A DNA stretch of 64,000 nucleotides. Source: Pseudoxanthomonas suwonensis (GTDB lineage Bacteria > Pseudomonadota > Gammaproteobacteria > Xanthomonadales > Xanthomonadaceae). Where the stretch lies: the NCBI RefSeq assembly GCF_010093235.1, contig NZ_PDWP01000003.1, positions 91,062 to 155,061 of the forward strand, read 5' to 3'. The first letter of the stretch is position 1; each line of letters begins with the position of its first letter. Both the position numbers and the translations under genes were made by a program. The notes below the pieces were generated by a model. That model was not told the origin of the DNA. It did no database searches and saw nothing but the letters and a program-made list of their open reading frames with translations. Below, in pieces: positions 30,838 to 40,483 of this stretch.

Positions 30838-31326
30838 TCAGCGCAGGACGCCCTCGAGCCCCGGCGTGGGGTTGAGCGTGCTGCCGGACTTGACCTCGAA
30901 GGTGCGCGGCTTGTTCGCCTCGTCGGGCGTGGCGCTGACCTCGCCCTCGAGCCGGTACGACAGCGTGCGCCGCCCCGCGAGCGCATCGGCCACCGCCAGG
31001 CGGGCCATCGGCTGCGGGCGCAGGGTGGCGCGGACGGTGTCGGCCGCGGACGGGCCGATGGAGATGGCCGGGGAGGCCTGCAGCGTGCCGGCCTCGTGCT
31101 CGTCGACGCTTACCGCCAGCGACACCCGCTCGAAACGCATCGAAATGCTGCTGTAGTTGTGGAGGCGCAGGTCCACCGTCCAGCGGCCGTCGCGTTCGAC
31201 CGTCAGCTGCTGGATGGACGCGGCAGGCGGCGAGACACGCCGCGCCTTGCTGCCGCAGCCGGCGACCAGCAACGCTGCCAGGCCGAGGGCGATGGCCGGG
31301 AAGATCCTTCGCGGGAATCGATTCAT
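30838..31326 (-). CDS. Lipoprotein with LEA/WHy-like domain
   Basis: 162 residues. Signal peptide MNRFPRRIFPAIALGLAALLVAGC ends in the lipobox LVAGC. The mature part is beta-rich (DLRLHNYSSISMRFERVSLAV and TLSYRLEGEV), like the LEA-2/WHy domain of bacterial desiccation-type lipoproteins. The start is the ATG at 31326. Function unknown. Confidence 0.7.
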   Translation of the reverse strand: MNRFPRRIFPAIALGLAALLVAGCGSKARRVSPPAASIQQLTVERDGRWTVDLRLHNYSSISMRFERVSLAVSVDEHEAGTLQASPAISIGPSAADTVRATLRPQPMARLAVADALAGRRTLSYRLEGEVSATPDEANKPRTFEVKSGSTLNPTPGLEGVLR

Positions 31327-31357
31327 GCCGCCTCCGTCGAACTTGCGCGGCAGGATA

Positions 31358-31954
31358 CTACGGGGTCGCCGGGGCTTCGCCATCGGCCGGACGGCCTGGC
31401 GCGTCGGCGTCCCCGCGCAGCGGCGCGGCGATCACCAGGTCCGAAAGGTCGTAGCCCATGTCCTCGGCGCGCTTCCGGAGCGCGGCGAAGGGGCCGGCAT
31501 CCATGGACGGTTCGCGCGCGAGGATCCAGAGGTAGCGGCCGCCCGGTTCGCCGACGAGCGACCACTGGTAGTCCTCGTCGAGCGCAAGCACCCAGTAGTC
31601 GGCCCAGACCAGCGGCAGCCAGCCGAGCCAGCCCGGCGCGAAGCGGACCTGGAAGCGCGCCGGAAAACCTTCGACCTGGCGGGCCACGCCTTCGACCGCG
31701 ATGTATCCGCCGTCGCGCGCGCGGCAGGCGTTGCGCACGCCGATCGTGCCGTCGCTGCGGAGCGTGTAGTGGGCGGTGATGTCGTCGACGCAGCGTCGCT
31801 GGTAGGAGACCGGCAGGTGCGCGATCTCGTGCCAGTGCCCGGCATAGCGGCTCAGGTCCAGCTGTTCGACCGAGGCCACCGGCCCGGCGGCGCCGGCGGT
31901 GCAGGGGGGCAGTACGATGCAGAGCAGCAGCATGCTCAGGAACGACGTACGCAT
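31358..31954 (-). CDS. Lipocalin family protein (Blc-like)
   Basis: 198 residues from the ATG at 31954 with a signal peptide ending near CTAGAAG. The lipocalin signature LDLSRYAGHWHEIAHLPVSYQ, a DITAHYTLRSDGTIGVRNAC section and the DYWVLALDEDYQWSLVGEP region match bacterial lipocalins. These bind fatty acids or lysophospholipids at the envelope. No lipobox, so it is probably periplasmic rather than anchored. Confidence 0.85.
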   Translation of the reverse strand: MRTSFLSMLLLCIVLPPCTAGAAGPVASVEQLDLSRYAGHWHEIAHLPVSYQRRCVDDITAHYTLRSDGTIGVRNACRARDGGYIAVEGVARQVEGFPARFQVRFAPGWLGWLPLVWADYWVLALDEDYQWSLVGEPGGRYLWILAREPSMDAGPFAALRKRAEDMGYDLSDLVIAAPLRGDADAPGRPADGEAPATP

Positions 31955-32033
31955 GCGGTCTCCTGGGGGAAGCACGGCCGGCGGATGCTAGCACCGCCGG
32001 CCGGCGACCACGCCGACGCCGTCCCGGCGCCGC

Positions 32034-32243
32034 TCACTCCACGCGGACCGGGCGCGGCTGCTGTCCGTACCTGCGCAGTTCGATGACCACGCCTGGGCCC
32101 GACCTCAGGTGGTGGGCGGCGGCCAGTGTACGGGCCAGTTCCAGCGCCTTGTCGACCGAGCGGCAGGATGCGATCGGGCGGTCGCCGTCGAGCAGGACGC
32201 AGCCGCGATGGTCCTTGTGGACGACAAGTCTCCTGTACTCCAT
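32034..32243 (-). CDS. Small hypothetical protein
   Basis: 69 residues, MEYRRLVVHKDHRGCVLLDG..., no signal peptide. GAGGGGAGG precedes the ATG at a good distance and codon use fits the genome. It resembles small DUF2188-like or hypoxia-type proteins only loosely. No function assigned. Confidence 0.55.
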   Translation of the reverse strand: MEYRRLVVHKDHRGCVLLDGDRPIASCRSVDKALELARTLAAAHHLRSGPGVVIELRRYGQQPRPVRVE

Positions 32244-32361
32244 GAAGCCTCCCCTCTCCCGCGACGCTCTCCCCTCGAACCCGCGCGCGAATCTGCAACG
32301 CTACCCGGGGCCCGGCAATCGGGGAAGCCCGGCTGGCCTGTAGGGGAAAGCCGGGGCAGGC

Positions 32362-32820
32362 TCAGGGCTGCTCCCGGCGCGGCTCCACGCGTGCTTCCCG
32401 CAGCCCGTCCTGTGCCTGCTTCAGGGCCTTGGTGTCGAGCGGGCGGATCTCGTGGATCCGGCATGGGAAGCGTCCGACCTGGCTGGTCATGGCCCCGAGC
32501 GGAACCACGCCGTCGAACTTCGCGTGGACCCGCGAGCCGCTGCTGCTGAGCGAGATCGCGGTCGCGTAGCCGAGGTCCTGGCAGGGTCCGGCGAGTTCGA
32601 GCAGCCATGCCTCGCGCGGACGCGTCCACACCACCAGGGCCTGGTCGCCCAGCGCCGTCCAGCCATCCAGCTGCCCGCGCAGGGGGAAGTTGGATACTGG
32701 CGCGCCGGCATGGGCGCGATGGAGTTCCAGCCGGTCCGCATCGCCCATCCGCGGCGTGCCGGCACATGCGCCAAGTGCCAGGGCGATGGTCGCGGTGACA
32801 GTCACTCGCAAGCTCTTCAT
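32362..32820 (-). CDS. DUF6491-like lipoprotein
   Basis: 152 residues. Signal peptide MKSLRVTVTATIALALGAC with lipobox LGAC. The mature part (DRLELHRAHAGAPV, GDQALVVWTRPREAWLLEL, CRIHEIRPLDTKAL) matches the DUF6491 pattern as I remember it, a Xanthomonad family of unknown function. The start is the ATG at 32820. Confidence 0.7.
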   Translation of the reverse strand: MKSLRVTVTATIALALGACAGTPRMGDADRLELHRAHAGAPVSNFPLRGQLDGWTALGDQALVVWTRPREAWLLELAGPCQDLGYATAISLSSSGSRVHAKFDGVVPLGAMTSQVGRFPCRIHEIRPLDTKALKQAQDGLREARVEPRREQP

Positions 32821-32909
32821 TGCGTGCTCCTCGGGGACGGGACGCCATCTTCGCCCAGGCCGCCGTGGCGGTGAGGAGGGGCATCGGCAAGCATTCATGC
32901 ACGTGACGC

Positions 32910-32938
32910 TTGTCGGATGCCGAAAGGCCCGTTATGAT
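32910..32938 (+). promoter_or_regulatory. tRNA-Phe promoter
   Basis: TTGTCG (32910-32915) and TATGAT (32933-32938) with a 17-base spacer, then a GC-rich discriminator as in stringently controlled stable-RNA promoters. Confidence 0.75.
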
Positions 32939-32973
32939 GCCGCCCCTCGCAGCGGCCAAGCCGCAGCGAAGAT

Positions 32974-33049
32974 GGCCGGGTAGCTCAGTTGGTAGAGCAG
33001 GGGATTGAAAATCCCCGTGTCGGGGGTTCGATTCCCTCCCCGGCCACCA
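32974..33049 (+). tRNA. tRNA-Phe (anticodon GAA)
   Basis: A 76-base cloverleaf with encoded CCA. Acceptor GGCCGGG / CCCGGCC, D-loop AGTTGGTAGA, anticodon loop TTGAAAA (GAA), T-loop TTCGATT. Confidence 0.97.
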
Positions 33050-33066
33050 TTGAATTCAAGGTGTTA

Positions 33067-33098
33067 GAAAGCCCGCACCCAGTGCGGGCTTTCTTTTT
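33067..33098 (+). terminator. tRNA-Phe terminator
   Basis: Perfect 12-base stem GAAAGCCCGCAC / GTGCGGGCTTTC with CCA loop, followed by TTTTT. Confidence 0.92.
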
Positions 33099-33564
33099 GT
33101 GCCGCCAGTGTGCCGATCCGGCACGTTGCCGCATGCAGTGATCCGCCGCGAGGTGCGCGTACCGTCGCTGGCACGGCTTCGTGGCTCCACCAGCTGCCGC
33201 ATGTTGTCCTCGTCTCGGGTGGTGGGGTGGATTCCGCACGATTCGATCGCATCGCTTGGGATTTTCCGGCGCGTGCGCTTCGGGATACGCGGAACGAGGC
33301 CGATGTCCTCGACCGGAGAAGGCTGCTGCGTGCGTCGCATCCGGCTCGCCGCTGAAAGGGGACGAACGGCCTGTATCCCATGGGCTGCGCCTGGGATGAA
33401 GTTCCGTGCCCTGGAGCCGATATGGAAGTACTGCTGCTACGGGTGAGAGCAGTCCACCGACGTCGTTTTCACGACCCTGCAGCGACCATCGTCCCTGCCT
33501 CCAGCAGGCGCGGGGCGGGCCTCCCAAGTCATTGAGTGGCCGGCAAAAACCGGCGGATCTGCCG

Positions 33565-33582
33565 TGTAGGACTTTTCCTACA
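33565..33582 (+). promoter_or_regulatory. 18-base palindrome, operator-like
   Basis: TGTAGGA-CTTT-TCCTACA, a perfect 7-base inverted repeat, upstream of TTACATT-type sequence. It looks like a LuxR- or response-regulator-type site. I have no firm match to a known regulator. Confidence 0.5.
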
Positions 33583-33734
33583 AGGCGCGCAGTTTTTCCC
33601 GACTTACATTCCTGGACGGTGTTGGCATTCTGGCCTCGCCCCGGCAGCGACGGCATGCACTGGAAAGGGATTACCGCTCTGCCAAGGACCAAGCCGCCGG
33701 AAGGAAGCCGGGCCGGGGCGTTTGCCGAATAACC

Positions 33735-33761
33735 AGTCCGCGCCGAGAGGCGCGGACTTTT
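33735..33761 (+). terminator. Terminator with no assigned gene
   Basis: A 10-base stem AGTCCGCGCC / GGCGCGGACT with GAGA loop and TTTT. It faces right, although the next gene on either side is left-facing yggX, so it implies an unrecognised right-facing transcript. Confidence 0.8.
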
Positions 33762-33810
33762 CGTCTGGGGTGCCGCCGGCCGATGGCACGACGCGGCAGC
33801 AGGTCCGGGC

Positions 33811-34089
33811 TCAGGATTCTTCGGCGGGAGGCACGTAGCCCGCCGGCTTCTCGGCACTGCCGCCGAACAGGAACTTCTCCATTTCCTGTTCGAGAAAGGC
33901 GCGGTGTTGCGGATCGCGCGGCGACAGCCGGTTCTCGTTGATCAGCATGGTCTGGTGCGCAAGCCAGGCGGCCCAGGCGGGCTTGCCGATGCTGGCGTGG
34001 ATGCGCTTGCCCAGTTCGCCGGGCCAGGGGATGAAATCCAGGCCCTCGGCCTCGCGTTGTTCGTACTGGCAGAAGATCGTGCGGGACAT
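33811..34089 (-). CDS. yggX: Fe(II)-trafficking / oxidative damage protection protein YggX
   Basis: 92 residues, normal length. It starts [19 protein letters not shown], with the family cysteine C7, and continues [32 protein letters not shown]. It protects labile Fe-S clusters from oxidation. It lies 14 bases after mutY, itself a [4Fe-4S] enzyme; the mutY-yggX pair is conserved in gammaproteobacteria. Confidence 0.96.
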   Translation of the reverse strand: MSRTIFCQYEQREAEGLDFIPWPGELGKRIHASIGKPAWAAWLAHQTMLINENRLSPRDPQHRAFLEQEMEKFLFGGSAEKPAGYVPPAEES

Positions 34090-34103
34090 GGGCTTTGGTC
34101 GCT

Positions 34104-35162
34104 TCAGTGTGAGTCGAGCAGCTTGCGGATGGGCGCGGGCAGGCCGAAGCCGGCCAGTTCCGCGCGTGCCACCCAGCGCTGGGCGTCATTGTCGCCCACG
34201 CGGGCGGGCGGGACGACCTTGCGCAGCCGCAGCGGCTGCAGGTGCAGGCGGTAGTGGCTGAAGGTGTGGACGATGGTCGGCAATGCATCGGCCGCGTCGA
34301 AGTCGCCGTCCACCTCGCGCTCGAACCAGGCGCGCAGTTCGGATTCGGTCTCCGCCTGCGGCAGGGTCCACAGCGAGGCCCAGATGCCGGTCGGCGGGCG
34401 TCGCTGCAGCAGCAGGCGGCCCTCGCCGTCCTCCAGCAGCAGGGCGATCGCTTCGCGTTCCGGCAGGGTCTTGCCCGGGCGCGGCGTGGGCAGGGCATCG
34501 ACGAGCCCCTCGCGCAGCGCCACGCAGCCATCGGCCAACGGGCAGGTCAGGCAGGCCGGCGCGGCGCGCGTGCACTGGGTGGCGCCGAAGTCCATCTGCG
34601 CCTGGGTGTAGTCGGCCATGCGGCCCGGCGGGACATGCCGTACGTGGGCGGCGGCCAGGGTCCACATCTGCTTTTCCACCGCCGGCGTGCCGGGCCAGCC
34701 ATGGATGCCGTGCCAGCGCGCGAGCACGCGCTTGACGTTGCCGTCGAGGATCGGGAACGGGTCGCCCCAGGCCTGGGACAGGATGGCGCCGGCGGTGCTG
34801 CGGCCGATCCCGGGCAGCGCGAGCAGGGCATCGAAGTCGCGCGGCAGGTCGCCGCCATGCCGTTCCACGCAAAGCCTGGCCGCGGCGTGCAGGTTGCGGG
34901 CACGGGCGTAGTAGCCGAGGCCGGCCCAGTGCGCCATCACCTCGTCGGTGCTGGCGGCGGCCAGGTCGGGCAGGGTGGGGAAGCTGGCAACGAAACGCAG
35001 GAAGTACGGGACGACCGTGGCGACCTGGGTCTGCTGCAGCATGATTTCCGATAGCCAGACCCGGTAGGGCGTGCGCGGATGCTGCCAGGGCAGGTCGTGG
35101 CGGCCGTGGCGGTCGAACCAGGCCAGCAGCGGTGCGACGAAGCGGTCGACCGGCTCAGCCAC
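34104..35162 (-). CDS. mutY: Adenine DNA glycosylase MutY
   Basis: 352 residues. It removes adenine mispaired with 8-oxoguanine. Catalytic Glu in [13 protein letters not shown], Asp in [13 protein letters not shown], helix-hairpin-helix [12 protein letters not shown], [4Fe-4S] cysteines [17 protein letters not shown], and a C-terminal NUDIX-like 8-oxoG recognition domain. The start is taken as GTG at 35162 because GGAG lies 7 bases upstream and the E. coli protein begins at the matching place; an ATG at 35237 would add 25 basic residues without homology. Confidence 0.95.
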   Translation of the reverse strand: MAEPVDRFVAPLLAWFDRHGRHDLPWQHPRTPYRVWLSEIMLQQTQVATVVPYFLRFVASFPTLPDLAAASTDEVMAHWAGLGYYARARNLHAAARLCVERHGGDLPRDFDALLALPGIGRSTAGAILSQAWGDPFPILDGNVKRVLARWHGIHGWPGTPAVEKQMWTLAAAHVRHVPPGRMADYTQAQMDFGATQCTRAAPACLTCPLADGCVALREGLVDALPTPRPGKTLPEREAIALLLEDGEGRLLLQRRPPTGIWASLWTLPQAETESELRAWFEREVDGDFDAADALPTIVHTFSHYRLHLQPLRLRKVVPPARVGDNDAQRWVARAELAGFGLPAPIRKLLDSH

Positions 35163-35255
35163 GCGCGCACTCCGGCGATGCGGCGCACCCCGGCGCAACG
35201 GACCCGGGCAGCGCCAGGTCCGCGGTGGTCGCGGCAATGGTGCGCATGCCCGCGC

Positions 35256-36500
35256 TCAGGAACCCAGCGCCTCGGGCAGCAGCGCGTCGACGAAGGCTTC
35301 AGGATCGAACACGCGCAGGTCCTCGGGGCGTTCGCCGATGCCGGCGAAGCGGATCGGGATGCCGAACTCGCGCGCCAGGGCGAACACCACGCCACCCTTG
35401 GCGGTGCCGTCGAGCTTGGTCACCACCAGGCCGGTCACGCCCACCGCGGCGTTGAACTGGCGCAGCTGGTTGAGCGCGTTCTGGCCGGTGGTGCCGTCGA
35501 TCACCATCAGCACTTCGTGCGGCGCAGTTGGATCGAGCTTCTGCAGGACGCGCCTGATCTTGCCCAGCTCGTTCATCAGCCCGACCTGGGTGTGCAGGCG
35601 GCCGGCGGTGTCGGCGATCAGCACCTGGGTGCCGCGCGCCTTTGCCGCCTGCAGCGCGTCGTAGGCCACCGATGCGGCGTCCGCGTTCTGGCCCTGGGCG
35701 ATCACGGTCACGCCGTTGCGCTCGCCCCAGGCCTGGAGCTGGGCCACGGCCGCGGCGCGGAAGGTGTCGCCGGCGGCCAGCATCAGGCTGCGACCCTCGT
35801 CCTTGAAGCGACGGGCAAGCTTGCCGATGGTGGGGGTCTCGCCCACGCCGTTGACGCCCACCGTCAGCAACACGAAGGGGCGGGTGTCCGGATCGATCCG
35901 CAGCGGCTGGGACACCGGCTGCAGCATCGCCACCAGTTCGGCGCGCAGCGCCGCCAACAGTGCCCGCGAATCGGCGAACTCGCGCGCCTTCATGCGCTTG
36001 CGCAGGCTCTCCACCAGCGCGGTGGTCGCGGCCACGCCGACGTCGGCGGTGAGCAGGGCGGTCTCGATCTCGTCCAGCAGGTCGTCGTCGAGCTTGGGAT
36101 TGCGCGAGAACAGGCCACCGAAGCTGCGCGCGAAGGCGCTGTTGCGCAGGCGCTCGCGCCAGCCGGTGCGGCCGGGCGCAGCGGCCGGGCCTACCGCGGC
36201 GCCATCCTCCACCGGGGTGCCGGCATCGGCCGGGACGACGGCTGCCTCGACTGCCACCGCCTGGTCCACGACTGCGGCCGGTTCCACCGCGGTCGCGCCG
36301 GCGGCCTGGTCGACCGCGCCCTCGCTGGCGGGCTGCTGCGGCGCCTCCGGCAGGGGCTCCGGCACCACGGGCGCTTCCGCCGGTGCCGGGGCGCTGGGTG
36401 CCTGCGGGAAGGCGGCGGCAAGCTCTTCGGCGCTGAAACGGCTTCCGGATGGCGTGGCAGGGGCGCTTTCGGGCTTCTTTCGGCGGAAGAAACTGACCAT
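35256..36500 (-). CDS. ftsY: Signal recognition particle receptor FtsY with altered Walker A
   Basis: 414 residues. SRP receptor GTPase that docks ribosome-SRP complexes at the inner membrane. An acidic Ala/Pro-rich A domain (about 10-115) precedes the NG domain. G motifs DTFRAAAVAQL, DTAGRL (297-302), TKLDGTAKGG (361-370) and GIGE are normal. The P-loop reads GVNGVGETPTIGK (215-227) where the family has GVNGVGKTTTIGK: the invariant lysine is Glu (codon GAG at 35840-35838) and one Thr is Pro. The start is the ATG at 36500. Identity is certain; GTP-binding competence is in doubt. Confidence 0.95.
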   Translation of the reverse strand: MVSFFRRKKPESAPATPSGSRFSAEELAAAFPQAPSAPAPAEAPVVPEPLPEAPQQPASEGAVDQAAGATAVEPAAVVDQAVAVEAAVVPADAGTPVEDGAAVGPAAAPGRTGWRERLRNSAFARSFGGLFSRNPKLDDDLLDEIETALLTADVGVAATTALVESLRKRMKAREFADSRALLAALRAELVAMLQPVSQPLRIDPDTRPFVLLTVGVNGVGETPTIGKLARRFKDEGRSLMLAAGDTFRAAAVAQLQAWGERNGVTVIAQGQNADAASVAYDALQAAKARGTQVLIADTAGRLHTQVGLMNELGKIRRVLQKLDPTAPHEVLMVIDGTTGQNALNQLRQFNAAVGVTGLVVTKLDGTAKGGVVFALAREFGIPIRFAGIGERPEDLRVFDPEAFVDALLPEALGS

Positions 36501-36584
36501 TTCGCAGGGATATCGGAGAATGGCGCACATGCTAGCACCGCACCCCGTCACAGCTTCTGAAACCGGCCGCCGCCGGCCCCGTCC

Positions 36585-37740
<1,156 letters not shown>

Positions 37741-37769
37741 TTTTTTCGAACGAAAGGGAGGGTTTCCTG

Positions 37770-38273
37770 ATGAACAAGACGATGCGCGCGCTCCTGCTCG
37801 CCAGCCTGGCGGCGTCCCCGCTGCTGCTGGCCGGCTGTGGCAAGGAACAGCCGGTGGCCAACGAGGCCTCCGAGGTCCGGAAGCTGGCCGCCCCGGCCAA
37901 GGACGACGACGCCGCCTGGAAGGCGTACCTGCCGGCGGTGGTGCAGGAGAACATGGGCAACATCACCAACAACCCGTTCCTGTACTACCTGCCGCCGGAG
38001 TCGGATCCGGAGTTCGAGGCCAAGTACGAGCGCCAGGTCGAGGCCGCCACCACCGCGATGAAGCGCGGCGTGCAGAAGGGCAACCTGCTGGCCTTCGGTT
38101 CGCCGGCGTCCTCGCGCATGGCCGGCCTGATCGAGACCGCCTTCGAGACCGTCCCGGACGGCTCGCTGAAGGACGTGCGCATCGTGTTCATCGGCGACGC
38201 CGCCGACAACGCGCGCGTGATGACCGTGGTCAAGCCGACCGGCGCCGACTACGTCTTCGTCGAAGCCAAGTGA
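37770..38273 (+). CDS. Lipoprotein of unknown function
   Basis: 167 residues. Signal peptide with lipobox LLAGC (MNKTMRALLLASLAASPLLLAGC). The mature part contains YLPAVVQENMGNITNNPFLYYLPPES and DVRIVFIGDAADNARV. GGGAGGG precedes the ATG at 37770 by about 8 bases. I recognise it as a conserved Xanthomonad type but know no function. Its place after coaD suggests co-transcription. Confidence 0.75.
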   Translation: MNKTMRALLLASLAASPLLLAGCGKEQPVANEASEVRKLAAPAKDDDAAWKAYLPAVVQENMGNITNNPFLYYLPPESDPEFEAKYERQVEAATTAMKRGVQKGNLLAFGSPASSRMAGLIETAFETVPDGSLKDVRIVFIGDAADNARVMTVVKPTGADYVFVEAK

Positions 38274-38283
38274 CCTTCCCGGG

Positions 38284-38307
38284 CCCGGCCGCGGCGACGC
38301 GGCCGGG
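38284..38307. terminator. Hairpin after the coaD-lipoprotein unit
   Basis: CCCGGCCGC / GCGGCCGGG with a 6-base loop, 11 bases after the stop. No T-run; terminator function uncertain. Confidence 0.45.
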
Positions 38308-38381
38308 CGCCGGCGGGAGGGTCCCCCCGCGCCCGCGGGGCCGGGGCCAGGCGGCACCCCCATGACCCGGACCGCTGTGCG

Positions 38382-38663
38382 ATGTCACTGAAGATCAACG
38401 AACTCTGCGTCAACTGCGATGTCTGCGAGCCGGCCTGCCCGAACCAGGCCATCTCGATGGGCGAGACGATCTATGTGATCGATCCCGCGCGCTGCACCGA
38501 ATGCGTCGGCCACTTCGACGAACCGCAGTGCGTGGTGGTATGCCCGGTCGAATGCATCGATCCCGACCCCGAGCATCCGGAAAGCCAGGAGGCGCTGCTG
38601 GACAAGCTGCGGCGCCTGCAGCAGGAGCATCCGGAACTCTACGCACCGGAGGCCGCCCCATGA
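38382..38663 (+). CDS. yfhL: YfhL-type 2[4Fe-4S] ferredoxin
   Basis: 93 residues. Cysteines C9, C12, C15, C19 and C38, C41, C50, C54 form two 4Fe-4S sites, the second with the long CxxC-x8-CxxxC spacing of the YfhL (Allochromatium-type) ferredoxins. An extra C58 is present. It carries low-potential electrons; partner unknown. Its stop overlaps the ggt start (ATGA). Confidence 0.92.
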   Translation: MSLKINELCVNCDVCEPACPNQAISMGETIYVIDPARCTECVGHFDEPQCVVVCPVECIDPDPEHPESQEALLDKLRRLQQEHPELYAPEAAP

Positions 38664-40429
38664 GGCTCACCGCACGCCTGCTCGCGCTGGCGTTCCTGTT
38701 CCTGCCCGCGATCCCGCAGGCCGCCTTCGCCGCCGACGGCGGCGAAGCGTCGCGCCAGGTCGTCGCCAGCCAGCCGCCGGGCGCGGCCATCGCCAGCGCG
38801 CACGAGCTCGCCACCGCCGCCGGCTTCGAGGTGCTGGAGCAGGGCGGAAACGCGTTCGATGCGGCGGTCGCCGTCTCCGCCGCGCTGTCGGTGGTGGAGC
38901 CGATCAGCTCCGGCCTCGGCGGTGGCGGCTTCTTCCTGCTGCATGACGCGGCCAGCGGCCGCGATGTCTTCATCGATGCCCGGGAAACCGCACCCGCGGC
39001 GGCCACCCCGGACCGCTACCGCGACGCCGAGGGCAGGCTCGACCGCGAGCGTTCGCAGAACGGGGCGTGGTCGGCGGCCATCCCCGGCCTGCCTGCCGGC
39101 CTGGTGCACGTGGCCGGGAAGTATGGCCGCCTGCCGCTGAGCCCCAGCCTGGCGCCGGCGATCCGCCTGGCGCGCGAGGGCTTCCCGGTCTACGAGCGGC
39201 TGGAGCGTGGCTACGCGGCCCGCCGGAAGGTGATGGAGCGCTATCCCGGTACCCGCGCGGTGTTCCTGGCCGGCGGCAAGCCGCCGATGCAGGGGCAGCT
39301 GCTGCGCCAGCCCGACCTCGCGCGCACCCTGGAAGCGCTGGCGAGGGAGGGTTTCGACGGCTTCTACCGTGGTCCGGTGGCGAAGAAGCTGCTGGCGGGC
39401 GTGCGTGCCGAGGGCGGCCAATGGACCGCCCAGGAGCTGGCCGCCTACCAGGTGCACGAACGCGAGCCGCTGCGTTTCGACTATCGCGGCTGGGAGATCG
39501 TGACCGCGCCGCCGCCGTCCTCCGGTGGCGTGGCCCTGGCGCAGATGCTGCAGGTGCTGGCCGGCTGGAACCTGGCGGACCTGGATCCGGCACACCGCGC
39601 GCACCTGACGATCGAGTCCATGCGCCGCGCCTTCCGCGACCGCACCTTCTACCTGGGCGATCCCGGCTTCGTGCACGTGCCGGTGGAAGTGCTGGCCAGC
39701 CGCGAATATGCCGCCGGCCTGCGCGCGACCATCCATCCGGAAAAGGCGACGCCCAGCGACATCTTCTCCGGCCTGCCCACGCCGCTGGAGGACGAGGAGA
39801 CCACCCACTTCTCGATCATCGACGCCGAGGGCAACCGCGCCGCCGTGACCCAGACGGTGAACCTGCTGTTCGGTTCGGGCCTGGTGCCGCCGGGCACGGG
39901 CGTGCTGCTCAACAACGAGATGGACGATTTCGCCCTGCTGCCAGGCCAGCCCAACGCCTTCGGCGTGATGGGCTACGCGGCCAACGCGCCGGAGCCGGGC
40001 AAGCGTCCGCTCAGCTCGATGACCCCGACCTTCATGGTGTCGCCGGACCGCGTCGCGGTGCTCGGTACGCCGGGCGGCAGCCGCATCATCACCATGGTCC
40101 TGCTGGGCGTGCTGGGCTACGCCGATGGCCTGGACGCGCAGGCGGTGGCGGCGCTGCCGCGCTACCACCACCAGTGGCAGCCGGACGTGGTCGAGGCCGA
40201 GACCGGCGCCTTCAGCCCGGAAGTGGCCAGCCGCCTGCGTGCCATGGGCCACGCCCTGCACCTGCCGGAGGGCAGCGTTTCCGCCGGTGCGTCCAGCCAC
40301 TTCTGGGGCAACCTGCAGACCGTGATGTGGGATCGCCGCAGTGGCCAGTTGCAGGGCGGGACCGATCCGCGCAATCCGGTGGGCAAGGCCGAGGTGCGCC
40401 TGCGAAGCGGGGAGGCCGTCGCGCCCTGA
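38660..40429 (+). CDS. ggt: Gamma-glutamyltranspeptidase
   Basis: 589-residue precursor with a signal peptide (to about AAFAA, 25). It cleaves glutathione and gamma-glutamyl compounds in the periplasm. The autocleavage site is before T381 (EDEETTHFSIID), which becomes the N-terminal nucleophile of the small subunit. Also QGGNAFDAAVAV, SSGLGGGGFF, and the oxyanion/glutamate-binding RPLSSMTPT. The start at 38660 overlaps the ferredoxin stop by 4 bases. Confidence 0.95.
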   Translation: MRLTARLLALAFLFLPAIPQAAFAADGGEASRQVVASQPPGAAIASAHELATAAGFEVLEQGGNAFDAAVAVSAALSVVEPISSGLGGGGFFLLHDAASGRDVFIDARETAPAAATPDRYRDAEGRLDRERSQNGAWSAAIPGLPAGLVHVAGKYGRLPLSPSLAPAIRLAREGFPVYERLERGYAARRKVMERYPGTRAVFLAGGKPPMQGQLLRQPDLARTLEALAREGFDGFYRGPVAKKLLAGVRAEGGQWTAQELAAYQVHEREPLRFDYRGWEIVTAPPPSSGGVALAQMLQVLAGWNLADLDPAHRAHLTIESMRRAFRDRTFYLGDPGFVHVPVEVLASREYAAGLRATIHPEKATPSDIFSGLPTPLEDEETTHFSIIDAEGNRAAVTQTVNLLFGSGLVPPGTGVLLNNEMDDFALLPGQPNAFGVMGYAANAPEPGKRPLSSMTPTFMVSPDRVAVLGTPGGSRIITMVLLGVLGYADGLDAQAVAALPRYHHQWQPDVVEAETGAFSPEVASRLRAMGHALHLPEGSVSAGASSHFWGNLQTVMWDRRSGQLQGGTDPRNPVGKAEVRLRSGEAVAP

Positions 40430-40483
40430 GCGGGATGGGCTGGGGTTCCGGATTCTTAACCGATGCGGCGCTACATTCGTTCC

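Larger units (their letters stand above)
33099..33810. other. Gene-poor region downstream of tRNA-Phe
   Basis: Over 700 bases without a convincing gene. It holds an 18-base palindrome (33565-33582), a T-rich tract (33592-33597) and a strong terminator (33735-33761) facing right. A 25-codon frame (33655-33732, starting MHWKGITALPRTKPP) ends 3 bases before the terminator stem but lacks a clear ribosome-binding site. A left-facing frame at 33056-33340 has near-genomic codon use but runs into the tRNA terminator. Confidence 0.5.

Noticed and set aside
33056..33340. Left-facing 94-codon frame after tRNA-Phe with fairly plausible codon use
   Set aside because: It ends inside the tRNA terminator, lacks a ribosome-binding site and recognisable domain; left only as a note.
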